Assembly (NCBI GenBank): GCA_023390985.1
Contig: JAEWBU010000171.1
Coordinates: 1-64,000, forward strand
Reading direction: 5' to 3'
DNA: 64,000 nt
From: Pseudomonadota bacterium
Lineage (GTDB): Bacteria > Pseudomonadota > Gammaproteobacteria > Burkholderiales > Burkholderiaceae_C
Both the position numbers and the translations under genes were made by a program. Positions 36,473-44,304 of the stretch are shown piece by piece. The notes beneath the pieces were generated by a model. That model had not been told where the DNA came from. It ran no database searches and was given only the letters and a program-made list of their open reading frames with translations. Every line of letters begins with the position of its first letter. Within the stretch, counting starts at the first letter, position 1.

Positions 36473-37093
36473 ATGGAAGCGTCCAAAGACGCCCCTGCCA
36501 GCGCCCCGCTGGCCAACACGCCGAGCCGCAACCTGATCGCCCTGCTGAGGGATCGGGGATTGGCTCCCTTGCTGCGCGCGCTGCTGCTGAACGAGATCAA
36601 CCAGCTGCGCGGCATCTCCCCTGCCTACTTCACCTACGAGCTGGAAGGGGAAGAGATCATCGTCAGCGACGGCGACCTGGCAAGCATCCTCCAGATCCTG
36701 CGCGAGGCCACGTGCCGTCCGAAGCTGGACACCGTCGACGTGGTGTTGCCCGGCCTCAAGGGCCAGATCTGCAAGCAACTCACGGGCGACCATCGCGACG
36801 CGGTGGTCAGCACCATCCTGGACCTGTTCTTGAACGAGGACCTGACCGACCAGGTGTCGCCTGCACAGACGGAAGCGAAGACGCCGCTCAAGCCCGGCGA
36901 ATACCGCCTCCTGCGCCAAGCCGCGCCGGGACGGCTCACCACCGGCGACCTGCTGGAGCACTACCGCCTGGGCGAGGTCAAGATCATCGACATCCACGCG
37001 GCGCACACCATCGACGTGATGAGCATCGACGGCGCGGAACGCTGCTGGCGCCTGAGTGGGCTGTCCTGGGCACCCAATTCCCCGGCGGCCTGA
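36473..37093 (+). CDS. Hypothetical protein under shared promoter D
   Basis: 206 residues from the ATG at 36473 (MEASKDAPASAPLANTPSRN). A helical middle (LAPLLRALLLNEINQLRGIS) is followed by YFTYELEGEEIIVSDGDLAS. The last third (TTGDLLEHYRLGEVKIIDIH, then IDGAERCWRLSGL) may be a separate small domain. No motif I can name. Single-gene unit between module D and a terminator. Confidence 0.65.
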   Translation: MEASKDAPASAPLANTPSRNLIALLRDRGLAPLLRALLLNEINQLRGISPAYFTYELEGEEIIVSDGDLASILQILREATCRPKLDTVDVVLPGLKGQICKQLTGDHRDAVVSTILDLFLNEDLTDQVSPAQTEAKTPLKPGEYRLLRQAAPGRLTTGDLLEHYRLGEVKIIDIHAAHTIDVMSIDGAERCWRLSGLSWAPNSPAA

Positions 37094-37120
37094 CAACTCA
37101 ACGCCTCTGCAAACTGCCAC

Positions 37121-37155
37121 AAGGCCTCAACCGGTTCCGGTTGGGGCCTTTTTTT
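37121..37155 (+). terminator. Rho-independent terminator
   Basis: AAGGCCTCAACCGG, loop TTCC or shorter, GGTTGGGGCCTT, then TTTTT. Promoter copy E begins 16 bases later. Confidence 0.9.
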
Positions 37156-37170
37156 GTGTCGAGGAAGCCA

Positions 37171-37327
37171 GACCCGCAGGAGGTGCGCCGCCCGCGCAGA
37201 GCGGCTAGATTCCTCGCCGTACGCCTTCGCGCGACAACGCCGGCCACGCGCCGGACATCACCAACCCTTCCGGGTAGCCACGCTGCCCCGGAAGGGGTGC
37301 TGGCTTCCCGTCTTTCGACGAGGAACC
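37171..37327 (+). promoter_or_regulatory. Shared promoter/leader module, copy E
   Basis: Box GACCCGCAGGAG at 37171, -35 GTGCGC (37183-37188), -10 TAGATT (37206-37211), spacer 17. The linker is CATCACC (37256-37262). The main hairpin CCCTTCCGGG/CCCGGAAGGG (37265-37274 with 37287-37296) is a perfect 10-base stem with CCACG in the loop. TGG-TTCC and GGAA-CCA around the ribosome site can form a third stem before the ATG at 37328. Confidence 0.75.
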
Positions 37328-37792
37328 ATGAACCACAACCCCGCAAGCGCCGACTCGGCCGATGACGATGCGGTAATCGCACGCGCCCTATCCATCTTGG
37401 AGGCGCGGATGCGCAGGGCCAACTTGAGCGCGCCCAATGCGGCAAAGGACTACTGCCGCCTCCAGCTGGGCGGACTGGACCACGAAGTGTTCGGCGTCAT
37501 CTTTCTCGACGCGCAGAACCGGCTGATCGAGTTCCGGCGCATGTTCGCCGGCACGCTCACGCAAACGAGCGTGTACCCGCGCGAGATCGTGAAGGCCGCG
37601 CTGAAAGTCAATGCCGCCACGGTCGTCCTGACGCACAACCACCCGAGCGGCACCGTGATGCCCTCGCGCGCCGACCAGGCGCTCACGCAGACGTTGCGAT
37701 CGGCGCTTGCGCTGGTGGACGTGAGGGTGATGGACCACATCGTGGTCTCCGCATCCGATACCTACTCGTTCGCCGAACGGGGGCTGCTCTGA
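37328..37792 (+). CDS. radC: RadC-like JAB/MPN+ domain protein
   Basis: 154 residues, only the C-terminal MPN+ part of classical RadC. The metal site is visible: THNHPSGTVMPSRAD, with His-x-His and Ser-x-x-Asp in the expected spacing, and an upstream Glu region (VFGVIFLDAQNRLIEFRRM). Short RadC proteins are frequent on plasmids and integrative elements, and their function is unsettled. The gene starts an apparent run with the DndC-like gene 126 bases downstream. Regulated by module E. Confidence 0.88.
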   Translation: MNHNPASADSADDDAVIARALSILEARMRRANLSAPNAAKDYCRLQLGGLDHEVFGVIFLDAQNRLIEFRRMFAGTLTQTSVYPREIVKAALKVNAATVVLTHNHPSGTVMPSRADQALTQTLRSALALVDVRVMDHIVVSASDTYSFAERGLL

Positions 37793-37842
37793 TGGCCCCC
37801 CTGACCGCGACTACGACACCGCCGGCCGCGCGCCTGCAGTTA

Positions 37843-37917
37843 CCCAACCCGTTCGGGGAGCCTCACGCTCCCCGTTGGGATACGTGCGATTCCCTGTCCA
37901 ACCAACAAGGAACGCAA
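37843..37917 (+). promoter_or_regulatory. Leader hairpin before the DndC-like gene (copy F, no promoter box)
   Basis: CGGGGAG/CTCCCCG (37854-37860 with 37868-37874), loop CCTCACG, nested inside CCCAAC/GTTGGG. It resembles the second hairpin of the other leaders but has no GACCCGCA box, so it may be an intercistronic copy acting on transcript from 37171. Confidence 0.55.
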
Positions 37918-39672
37918 ATGCACCAGATCTCCATGGTCTCGGCACCCGTACCCGCCGCGCCCATGCTGAGCGATCTGTTCTCCAACGAAGATGCGAAGAG
38001 CATCGAGCAGCAGCTGGTGGAACTCTCACCGGTCGATCGCGCGATGCGATCCATCGAGCGAGTACTGAAAGATGGATTGACTGCGGTCGTTGCCTTCTCT
38101 TCGGGCAAGGACTCCAGCGTGACGGCAAACCTCACGCTGAATGCAGCCATCAACGTCATCCGCGAAGGCTTCACCTGTCCCCCGGTGGTCATAAGCCACT
38201 CGGACACGATGGTCGAGAGCCCCGTGGTCAGAGCACTCGCAGACGGCGAGCTCGCGAAGATGAAGGCCTTTGCCGACAGGCACGGCATTCCAATCGAAGT
38301 GCGCGTCGGGCGTCCGTCGCTCAGCGCGTGCTTCGCCACTCGCATCATCGGCGCACGCGCGCTGCCGCCCTTCCCTCAACTTGGGGTCAGGGACTGCTCC
38401 ACTTCGTGGAAGGCCCTGGTCAACCAACGAACCATCCGCAAGGTGACCGCGCGCGATGCCAAGGTGGTCACCCTGATCGGCACGCGCCGCGATGAATCAC
38501 AGGCACGGGCGGTCAACACCGCAGCGCGCGGTGAAACAGCAGACGAGCCGTGGGCCAACTCGGACGGAGACCTGATGCTCAGCCCGATCCTTCATTGGTC
38601 GAGCGACGAAATCTGGACGTACATCGGCGAAGCCTCGGCCGGCCTGCACCTGTCCTACTCGGACTTCGCGGAGGTCATGGACTTCTACCGCGACGCTGGC
38701 GCGAGTTCTTGTGTGGTGGTTGCGGACATGAAGTCCGCGGCGACGAACAAGGCATGCGGAGCCCGCGGAGGTTGCTGGACGTGCACTGCCGTCCAAAACG
38801 ACCGTTCGGTGGAGAACATGCTGGAGCAGAACCCTGGCAAGTACCCCTATCTGGTTCCACTGCTGAGGCTCAGAGACTACCTGGCGGGAAGCCAGTGGGA
38901 CTGGTCTCTGCGAAACTTCATCGGCAGGACCATCTCACCCGAGGGGCGCATCAAGGTGCAGGCGGATCAATACTCGCCCAAGATGGTTGAGGACCTGCTG
39001 TACTACATCCTGGCTGCCCAGGACGAAGCCAATCGCCTCGGAGCGCCGGCGCCAGTGCGCGCGGTGGGACTGCGCGAGCTCATAGCCATCGACTTCTGGT
39101 GGTCTGCGCGCGCCATTCACCCGCCCTTCCACGCGTTGGCGATCTACTTCGACCACTGCGCCGGCAACGTGCGCTTCGCGCCGAAGATCGAGCGGCCATG
39201 CCGGCCGAGTCCAACGCCCGTGATCGGAGAGATCTACGTAGGCAAGGACTGGGACGACGACACCAGTGCTCTCTACCCAAACGGTCTGCGTTACGTGGAG
39301 TGGGAGTTGCACAGCGACAGCTGCGGGCCCGGCCTACGCTCGAACAAGGCTGGCAAGGTATTCCTCGACCTGGAGGAAGCGCCGGAGCTGGATGTGGACG
39401 AACAATCTGCAGCGGACTTCCTGGAGTTCATCGCTCCGGAGAAGATCGAGCAGTACCACCGCAAGGACTGCCGCGATTGGACGCTAGGCGCCCTGATCTA
39501 CCTGCAGTACGGCACGGTGAGCATCGGCACCGGCCAGAGCAGCATGGTGGATTCCATCATGCGGCGTAGCCAGTGGCTGCAGCATCATGGCTTGCACGGC
39601 CATCAAACTGCCGAGGCTCTGCGGCCCAGGTGCTGTGACCTGGCCGAGCAGCAAGCAGAGTTGTTCACCTGA
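37918..39672 (+). CDS. DndC-like PAPS-reductase-family protein
   Basis: 584 residues from the ATG at 37918. The PP-loop AFSSGKDSS (61-67) and four cysteines (C160, C280, C286, C289, the last three in ACGARGGCWTCT) match DndC, which uses a 4Fe-4S cluster in DNA phosphorothioation. The C-terminal half (WWSARAIHPPFHALAIYFDH and on) is an extra domain of unknown role. No DndA, B, D or E gene is in the window. Whether it modifies DNA, RNA or something else is unknown. It follows radC and is preceded by leader copy F and followed by a strong terminator. Confidence 0.72.
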   Translation: MHQISMVSAPVPAAPMLSDLFSNEDAKSIEQQLVELSPVDRAMRSIERVLKDGLTAVVAFSSGKDSSVTANLTLNAAINVIREGFTCPPVVISHSDTMVESPVVRALADGELAKMKAFADRHGIPIEVRVGRPSLSACFATRIIGARALPPFPQLGVRDCSTSWKALVNQRTIRKVTARDAKVVTLIGTRRDESQARAVNTAARGETADEPWANSDGDLMLSPILHWSSDEIWTYIGEASAGLHLSYSDFAEVMDFYRDAGASSCVVVADMKSAATNKACGARGGCWTCTAVQNDRSVENMLEQNPGKYPYLVPLLRLRDYLAGSQWDWSLRNFIGRTISPEGRIKVQADQYSPKMVEDLLYYILAAQDEANRLGAPAPVRAVGLRELIAIDFWWSARAIHPPFHALAIYFDHCAGNVRFAPKIERPCRPSPTPVIGEIYVGKDWDDDTSALYPNGLRYVEWELHSDSCGPGLRSNKAGKVFLDLEEAPELDVDEQSAADFLEFIAPEKIEQYHRKDCRDWTLGALIYLQYGTVSIGTGQSSMVDSIMRRSQWLQHHGLHGHQTAEALRPRCCDLAEQQAELFT

Positions 39673-39680
39673 GAATGGAA

Positions 39681-39720
39681 AAGGCCCGGCGCACGCACTA
39701 GCGTGCCCGGGCTTTTTTTT
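39681..39720 (+). terminator. Rho-independent terminator after the DndC-like gene
   Basis: AAGGCCCGGCGCACGC, short loop, GCGTGCCCGGGCTT, then T8. Confidence 0.9.
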
Positions 39721-39785
39721 GGTCGGACGGTCGCTACGCCGACGGTCGCTTTGAATGGCGAAATGCTCCGAAGGAGCCACCAATC

Positions 39786-39807
39786 AAAAAGCCGCCCATA
39801 GGCGGCT
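39786..39807 (-). terminator. Terminator for the small membrane gene pair
   Basis: On the minus strand AGCCGCC, loop TATG, GGCGGCT, then TTTTGA. It lies just past the stop at 39827. Confidence 0.75.
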
Positions 39808-39826
39808 CCCTTTGGAACGTGGCGAG

Positions 39827-39958
39827 TTACAGAACTCTGTTCAGCACGAAGGCAAGTAGGACCAGCCCGAAGCCCACGGCGCCCATGAGCTCAGCGCTCA
39901 GCACCATCTTGCCGAGCGTGTCTTCCTTGCGGAAACGCGTTTTGACCCAAGTAGTCAT
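39827..39958 (-). CDS. 43-residue membrane peptide
   Basis: Reads MTTWVKTRFRKEDTLGKMVL and continues with one hydrophobic helix (LMGAVGFGLVLLAFVL) ending NRVL. A strong AAGGAG lies 10 bases before the ATG. The positive N-terminus suggests a cytoplasmic N-terminal side. It is 15 bases downstream of the larger membrane protein gene (stop 39974), and the pair has a shared terminator. Function unknown. Confidence 0.65.
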   Translation of the reverse strand: MTTWVKTRFRKEDTLGKMVLSAELMGAVGFGLVLLAFVLNRVL

Positions 39959-39973
39959 GGCTTCGTCGCTCCT

Positions 39974-40384
39974 TCAGTTGAAGTGTACCAGCGCGTAGGA
40001 AATCGCGGAGAGCACCGTCAAGATGAGGGAACCCTTGAGGGCCTTGTAGTGCTGGTGCCAAGGCACATCGTGCGGCCGTTCAGGGGCTGGAAATGCCGCG
40101 CCTCCACCAGCAACGACGCTGGAGGCGCCGAGCACAACAACCAGCCCTGCCAAGAGAATACTCTTCAATCCCGGCTCAAGCGATCGCGTCGGCTCGAACA
40201 GTTCGTAGAGCGCAGACGCACAAAACGCGATGGCAATCCAGCAGAGCTGCCCGTCTTTGATCGGAGTGATTTGCCTCAGGCGTGCGGCATCCTCCCTCGA
40301 GATATGCGTCCAAGAGGCCCACATCCAGAGCACCAGATTGGGCGCAAGGATAGGCACCAGGATCGTTGTCATGAACCAGCCCAC
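39974..40384 (-). CDS. Small multi-pass membrane protein
   Basis: 136 residues from a GTG at 40384 that has AAAGGAG 9 bases upstream; an ATG at 40435 has no such site. Hydrophobic segments near 7-25, 45-60, 70-90 and 120-135 suggest four passes. No family recognised. It forms a small operon with the 43-residue membrane peptide. Confidence 0.55.
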   Translation of the reverse strand: MGWFMTTILVPILAPNLVLWMWASWTHISREDAARLRQITPIKDGQLCWIAIAFCASALYELFEPTRSLEPGLKSILLAGLVVVLGASSVVAGGGAAFPAPERPHDVPWHQHYKALKGSLILTVLSAISYALVHFN

Positions 40385-40553
40385 AAAGAATGTCTCCTTT
40401 CCTGATGAGCCTACCCGAGTTCGCTGCTGGGGCAAGGGCTAAGTTGGTAGTGCCTGAAGGCGATCCAAGGGCTTCGGACCGCCTCCGCGCGCGATGCGGT
40501 CGCACCCGCACACCAGCCCCGCAGAACTTGCAGACGCAACGGCTCACCATACG

Positions 40554-40847
40554 ATGGTGTGCATGTACGTTGCTCAACCATCTGTCGCCCGCGCAGCTGA
40601 AAGCTGGGGGGCTTACTTCGGGATTGCCGGTGCGCTTCTTTTAGCTACGGCACTACCGCAGGCCCGGTGGGGCTGGGTCCTGTTCCTCGGATCGAATTTC
40701 GCTTGGCTGCTGTTCGCGTTCTTGTTCGGCTACCGCAAGCTCCTGGTGCAGACCGCGGTATTCACGCTCACCAGCCTTCTCGGCATCGCCAACAGCTTCT
40801 TCCCCGGCAATCCGCTCCAAGCGGGCATTCAGGGATTGCTTCAGTAG
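40554..40847 (+). CDS. Small membrane protein
   Basis: 97 residues from the ATG at 40554; another ATG is 3 codons later. Three hydrophobic segments are visible: YFGIAGALLLATALP, GWVLFLGSNFAWLLFAFLFG and VQTAVFTLTSLLGIANSFF. Possible promoter TTGCAG near 40529. Located between a minus-strand membrane operon and the XRE regulator. Function unknown. Confidence 0.5.
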   Translation: MVCMYVAQPSVARAAESWGAYFGIAGALLLATALPQARWGWVLFLGSNFAWLLFAFLFGYRKLLVQTAVFTLTSLLGIANSFFPGNPLQAGIQGLLQ

Positions 40848-40889
40848 CTCAGCAACCTTCCGGGAACTCGCTCGCCATAATGCCGAGCC

Positions 40890-41360
40890 ATGCCCAACCT
40901 CTCCATCGTCCTGAAGCAGGAGATCGCCCGCATTGCCCGAAAGGAGCTGCGAACAGATGTCGCAGCTCTGCAAAAGGCGAACGCTTCACACCGGCGCGCA
41001 CTTGCCACTCTGCGTCGTCAAGTCGACGCGCTCGAGCGGCAGCTGCGCCACAAAGAGCGTGGCGGCGCGGGCCGCAGCCAGGAGAGCGAGGACGATCACG
41101 CGAGCCCTTCCCTGCGCTTCTCGGCGAAGGGCCTGGCGTCCCAGCGTAAACGCCTGGGGCTATCCGCCGCCGCGGTGGCCAAGATCCTGGGTGTCTCGGC
41201 CTTGTCGATCTACAAATGGGAGAGCGGTACAACTCGCCCGCGCGCCCGGCAGCTGGAGGCCATCGCGAGCCTACGCAAGTTGGGCAAGAAAGAGGCACAG
41301 GCCAGGTTGGAAGCGGCAACTCAACGCCCCGGCAAGGCACGCCGGGAAAAGGCTGCCTGA
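40890..41360 (+). CDS. XRE-type transcriptional regulator with N-terminal coiled coil
   Basis: 156 residues. An N-terminal helical/coiled region (IVLKQEIARIARKELRTDVA, then LRRQVDALERQLRHKE) precedes an HTH: LASQRKRLGLSAAAVAKILG, then VSALSIYKWESGTTRPRARQ. It is downstream of a small membrane gene and upstream of the first centromere palindrome at 41423. It is one of two candidate regulators for the shared promoter module; this is inference. Confidence 0.7.
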   Translation: MPNLSIVLKQEIARIARKELRTDVAALQKANASHRRALATLRRQVDALERQLRHKERGGAGRSQESEDDHASPSLRFSAKGLASQRKRLGLSAAAVAKILGVSALSIYKWESGTTRPRARQLEAIASLRKLGKKEAQARLEAATQRPGKARREKAA

Positions 41361-41422
41361 CCGGCCACCCCTCACCCGGAGCGCTCCAGCGAGACCCTGC
41401 GCGCACGGATGCCCACACAGTT

Positions 41423-41438
41423 CTTGCATCGATGCAAG
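41423..41438 (+). repeat. Centromere-like palindrome, outlying copy
   Basis: CTTGCATCGATGCAAG, a perfect 16-base palindrome, the same as the copies at 42238-42560. Confidence 0.7.
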
Positions 41439-41445
41439 ACCTACA

Positions 41446-41916
41446 TCAATACTGCATTCGCTGAGTCCGGTCCTGGCCGGTATCCGAGAGGCTGTCTGTG
41501 TCCTGGCCGTGCTCGATCTCGATGACGTCTCCAGCGGCATCGCCCCCGAGGACCTCGAACTGCACGACGAAACTGCCGCCCTGGCTGCGCACGGCGATCA
41601 CTGCAAGATCAGTTCCCTCTTCTGGCCCGAGGCGGTTGGTCTGCGTGACGAACACCCTCCCCGCCGGATACATCTCAGGGACAGCCCACTTCTTCGCGCG
41701 CGGCTTCTTCTTGTGGCGAGCCTCGAGAACGACCTCCACCTGGGAGCGTTGCAGCAACCCGCGGAATGCGTCGTCATAGACGCGTGGCCGCTCGCGCGGG
41801 TTGTTGATCAACCAGGACACGTAACTGGTGCCGTGCCCCCAATGCGCAGCCAGATCGGTATTCGACCATCCTCTAGCACGCATCAGCGCACGCACTTCTC
41901 TAGCGGAGGCAGGCAT
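41446..41916 (-). CDS. Putative DNA-binding regulator with N-terminal HTH
   Basis: 156 residues starting MPASAREVRALMRARGWSNT. The segment NTDLAAHWGHGTSYVSWLIN has an HTH rhythm. The C-terminal part has beta strands (RVFVTQTNRLGPEEGTDLAV). Two perfect palindromes TCGACTATAGTCGA lie 17 and 71 bases upstream of the ATG, the nearer containing a TATAGT -10-like element, so autoregulation is likely by inference. It faces the XRE gene and diverges from parA. Confidence 0.6.
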   Translation of the reverse strand: MPASAREVRALMRARGWSNTDLAAHWGHGTSYVSWLINNPRERPRVYDDAFRGLLQRSQVEVVLEARHKKKPRAKKWAVPEMYPAGRVFVTQTNRLGPEEGTDLAVIAVRSQGGSFVVQFEVLGGDAAGDVIEIEHGQDTDSLSDTGQDRTQRMQY

Positions 41917-41932
41917 TGGGACTCCTAGGGGC

Positions 41933-41946
41933 TCGACTATAGTCGA
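41933..41946. promoter_or_regulatory. Operator palindrome 1
   Basis: TCGACTATAGTCGA, perfect 14-base palindrome overlapping a TATAGT -10-like element 17 bases upstream of the regulator ATG at 41916. Confidence 0.65.
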
Positions 41947-41986
41947 TGCGCAAGCAGACGCGAAGCGGTCTCAGCGGCGGCCAGCA

Positions 41987-42000
41987 TCGACTATAGTCGA
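41987..42000. promoter_or_regulatory. Operator palindrome 2
   Basis: Identical TCGACTATAGTCGA, 54 bases from the first. Two identical sites suggest cooperative binding. Confidence 0.65.
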
Positions 42001-42237
42001 CGTTTCCGCCGTGGCCCAGTCACCTGGCAGGTCCTCGAACATCCCCCATGGCGCAGACGGCGCGCAGGCCTAGCCTCTCGCGCAGCGGCTTCCGCCGCCA
42101 GGGCCGAAAGGCCGGCCGCGTACTTCGCGGCCTCGAGCGGCAAATGTGCGGTCCCGGCGCGGCGGGGTTGCGACTTCACCGCAGCGGCGTGTCCCGCGGG
42201 GACTTTCCTCCATTCGCGGCACGCGTCGCGTCCCCGG

Positions 42238-42560
42238 CTTGCATCGATGCAAGCAGCCACGAGGTGCTGGGGGCGCCTAGTGCGGCATCCTCTCTTCAGG
42301 GTTCGATGCGCAGTCCCACAGCTTGCATCGATGCAAGCATCCACTAGGCGCTGGCGAATTGCCTGGTGGCTCACGGCAACAGTCCTCCGTCTGGCGCCCC
42401 AAGGCTTGCATCGATGCAACCGTTTCTCGCGTCGTTCCAATCCGGAGCGAAACATCCCGGCAAGTGAATTGCGCTTGATATTCGAAGACGTTCGCATCGA
42501 GGTCACTTGCATCGATGCAAGCGCGATAGCGTGGTGCCAGACGAGTTGCATCGATCCAAG
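42238..42560. repeat. Centromere (parS-like) array upstream of parA
   Basis: Copies of CTTGCATCGATGCAAG at 42238-42253, 42322-42337, 42405-42420 (last base changed), 42506-42521, and a decayed copy at 42545-42560 (one mismatch in each arm end). Spacings are 84, 83, 101 and 39 bases. A further copy is at 41423. The position just before parA and the perfect dyad symmetry make this the likely centromere bound by the ParB encoded at 43354. The intervening 42001-42600 stretch holds no convincing gene. Confidence 0.75.
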
Positions 42561-42607
42561 CCGGTGCGTGTTTCCTTTACGCCACCAAGTGCTTGCCAAG
42601 AGAAGCG

Positions 42608-42666
42608 TTGACACGTCAAAAGGTTGAGGCAAGCTTAGTTGGCCCGTAGACTTCGGACGGGCCAAC
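42608..42666 (+). promoter_or_regulatory. parA promoter and leader hairpin
   Basis: TTGACACGTCAA (42608-42619) is a perfect palindrome that also holds a -35 TTGACA, so it may be an operator. A 10-base perfect stem GTTGGCCCGT/ACGGGCCAAC (42638-42647 with 42657-42666, 9-base loop) follows. GGAGGAGAGA and the ATG come next at 42683. Confidence 0.6.
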
Positions 42667-42682
42667 TTTGGAGGAGAGATTC

Positions 42683-43354
42683 ATGGTGATCGTGATCGGA
42701 GCGGAAAAGGGTGGCGTGGCAAAGACTCGTCTTGCCACGCACATCGCTGCCATCGCTGCCGGCGACGGCGTAGACGTCGTTCTTCTGGACACGGACAAGC
42801 AAGGCTCCGCAACCAGTTGGTCTCGGATTCGAAACGAAGAGAACGTGCAGCCCCCGATCAAGGTCTTCGCACTTCCGCCGAATCCTGCGCGTGAAGTGGC
42901 AGATTTGGCCGCTAAATACGAATTGGTTGTCGTCGACATCGGCGCGCAGAACTACCGGACCATGCTGGAGTGCGCATTGGTCAGCGACCAGGTGCTCGTG
43001 CCCTGCGGCGCCGACCAGCAGGAGATCGAGTCGACGCTGAACGTCTTTGATGCCCTAAAGGAGATCGGTCCGAGACATCCGCGGAAGTCTGTTCCTGCAG
43101 CTGTCGTTCTCACTCGAGTGTCGCCGCTGGAGAACGCGAAGGCCACGGCCGATTTGCGCGCGTACTTCGCCAGCGAGGGCGTCGACGTGTTCAAGGCTCA
43201 CATCGCGAACCGGTCTTCCTGGCTCGCCACGGGTCGCTCAGGACGGGCGGTGCACGAGCTCCGTGGAAAGGAGCGATCGCAGAAGGCTGTCGATGAAATG
43301 CGCGCCGTCTATGACGAGATCATCCGCCGCGCCGGCCAAGTGGAGGCTGCGTAA
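42683..43354 (+). CDS. parA: ParA partition ATPase (type Ib, short)
   Basis: 223 residues from the ATG at 42683, with GGAGGAGAGA upstream. The deviant Walker A is GAEKGGVAKTRLATH and Walker A' is VVLLDTDKQGSATSW; a later VVVDIGAQNY corresponds to Walker B. It lacks the long N-terminal DNA-binding domain of type Ia, so its transcription is probably controlled by ParB. Its stop overlaps the parB start by one base. Confidence 0.88.
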   Translation: MVIVIGAEKGGVAKTRLATHIAAIAAGDGVDVVLLDTDKQGSATSWSRIRNEENVQPPIKVFALPPNPAREVADLAAKYELVVVDIGAQNYRTMLECALVSDQVLVPCGADQQEIESTLNVFDALKEIGPRHPRKSVPAAVVLTRVSPLENAKATADLRAYFASEGVDVFKAHIANRSSWLATGRSGRAVHELRGKERSQKAVDEMRAVYDEIIRRAGQVEAA

Positions 43355-44304
43355 TGGCAACTGCAGGATCTTCTGTCTTCAAGCGGCGCGCCGTCAGCCC
43401 TGAACTAGTCGCCGCTGCCGAAAGTGCCGCTGCCGGCGCTCCGATCGTTGGTGACCCGCGCATTCCGGCCGCTCCCGCCGATGGCAGCGGGGCAGCGGCC
43501 TATGAGGTCGGGCAGGTGTATGAGGTCCCACTGGAGCGAATTCGATCCAACCCGGTCAACCCGCGCGCGGTGTACACGCCCCAGGCTGTCGACGATATGG
43601 CGGTGTCGCTGCGCGAGAGCGGCCAACACGTTGCTGCCACCGGGTTCCTGGAAGACGCGGACGTTGTCCTCATTGAAGGTGAGACGCGCCTCCGTGGCGC
43701 GCGCCTCGCCGGCCTCAAGACGCTGCGCGTCGAGATCAAGAGCAAACCGAATAGCGAGCGCGAGCTGTACAAACGCGCTCGCGCCGCGAACGTGGAACGC
43801 CGCGACCAGACGCCGCTGGACGACGCCATCAAGTGGAAGGAACTGCTGGCGAGGAACGTATTCGACAGCCAGGCCGCGCTCGCTCAGGAGCTTGGCATCA
43901 AAGGAGGGGAGTCCACCGTCAGCCGCACGCTGGGCCTCGCCAGCCTGCCGCAGCCGGTGGTGCTGGCACTCTCCGAGCACCCGACGTTGCTCACGTTCCA
44001 AATGCTCAATGCGGTGCGCGCGTACTGGGATGCCCTCGGCGACGAGAAGACCCTCGACTACATCCCGCTGATCGAGAAGAACGGCTGGGGCTATCGCAAG
44101 GTAGCGGAGGACGCTGCCAACTCGAAAAAGGGGCCGGTCAAACGACCACGCGGTTCCAAGGAACCACTCACGTACGCGGGGGGCAAGGGCGAGATCAAGG
44201 TCTTCGACGGGGGCCGGCGCCTGGAGGTGAGCCTCAAGGGAATCACCGACCTGGAAAAAGCAACCAGCTTCATCGAAAGCCTGAAGGCGCTCACGCGCGC
44301 GTGA
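43354..44304 (+). CDS. parB: ParB centromere-binding partition protein
   Basis: 316 residues. The ParB N-terminal nuclease-like core is visible: VPLERIRSNPVNPRAVYTPQ, then LRESGQHVAATGFLEDADVV and LIEGETRLRGARLAGLKTLR, followed by RARAANVERRDQTPLDDAIK. The HTH is QAALAQELGIKGGESTVSRT. It should bind the CTTGCATCGATGCAAG array. This is separate from the PRTRC ParB-like protein at 53128, so the replicon has two ParB-family proteins. Confidence 0.88.
   Translation: MATAGSSVFKRRAVSPELVAAAESAAAGAPIVGDPRIPAAPADGSGAAAYEVGQVYEVPLERIRSNPVNPRAVYTPQAVDDMAVSLRESGQHVAATGFLEDADVVLIEGETRLRGARLAGLKTLRVEIKSKPNSERELYKRARAANVERRDQTPLDDAIKWKELLARNVFDSQAALAQELGIKGGESTVSRTLGLASLPQPVVLALSEHPTLLTFQMLNAVRAYWDALGDEKTLDYIPLIEKNGWGYRKVAEDAANSKKGPVKRPRGSKEPLTYAGGKGEIKVFDGGRRLEVSLKGITDLEKATSFIESLKALTRA

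Noticed and set aside
41423..42560. CRISPR array
   Set aside because: Repeats are 16-base perfect palindromes with irregular spacing and no cas genes; they fit a ParB centromere.
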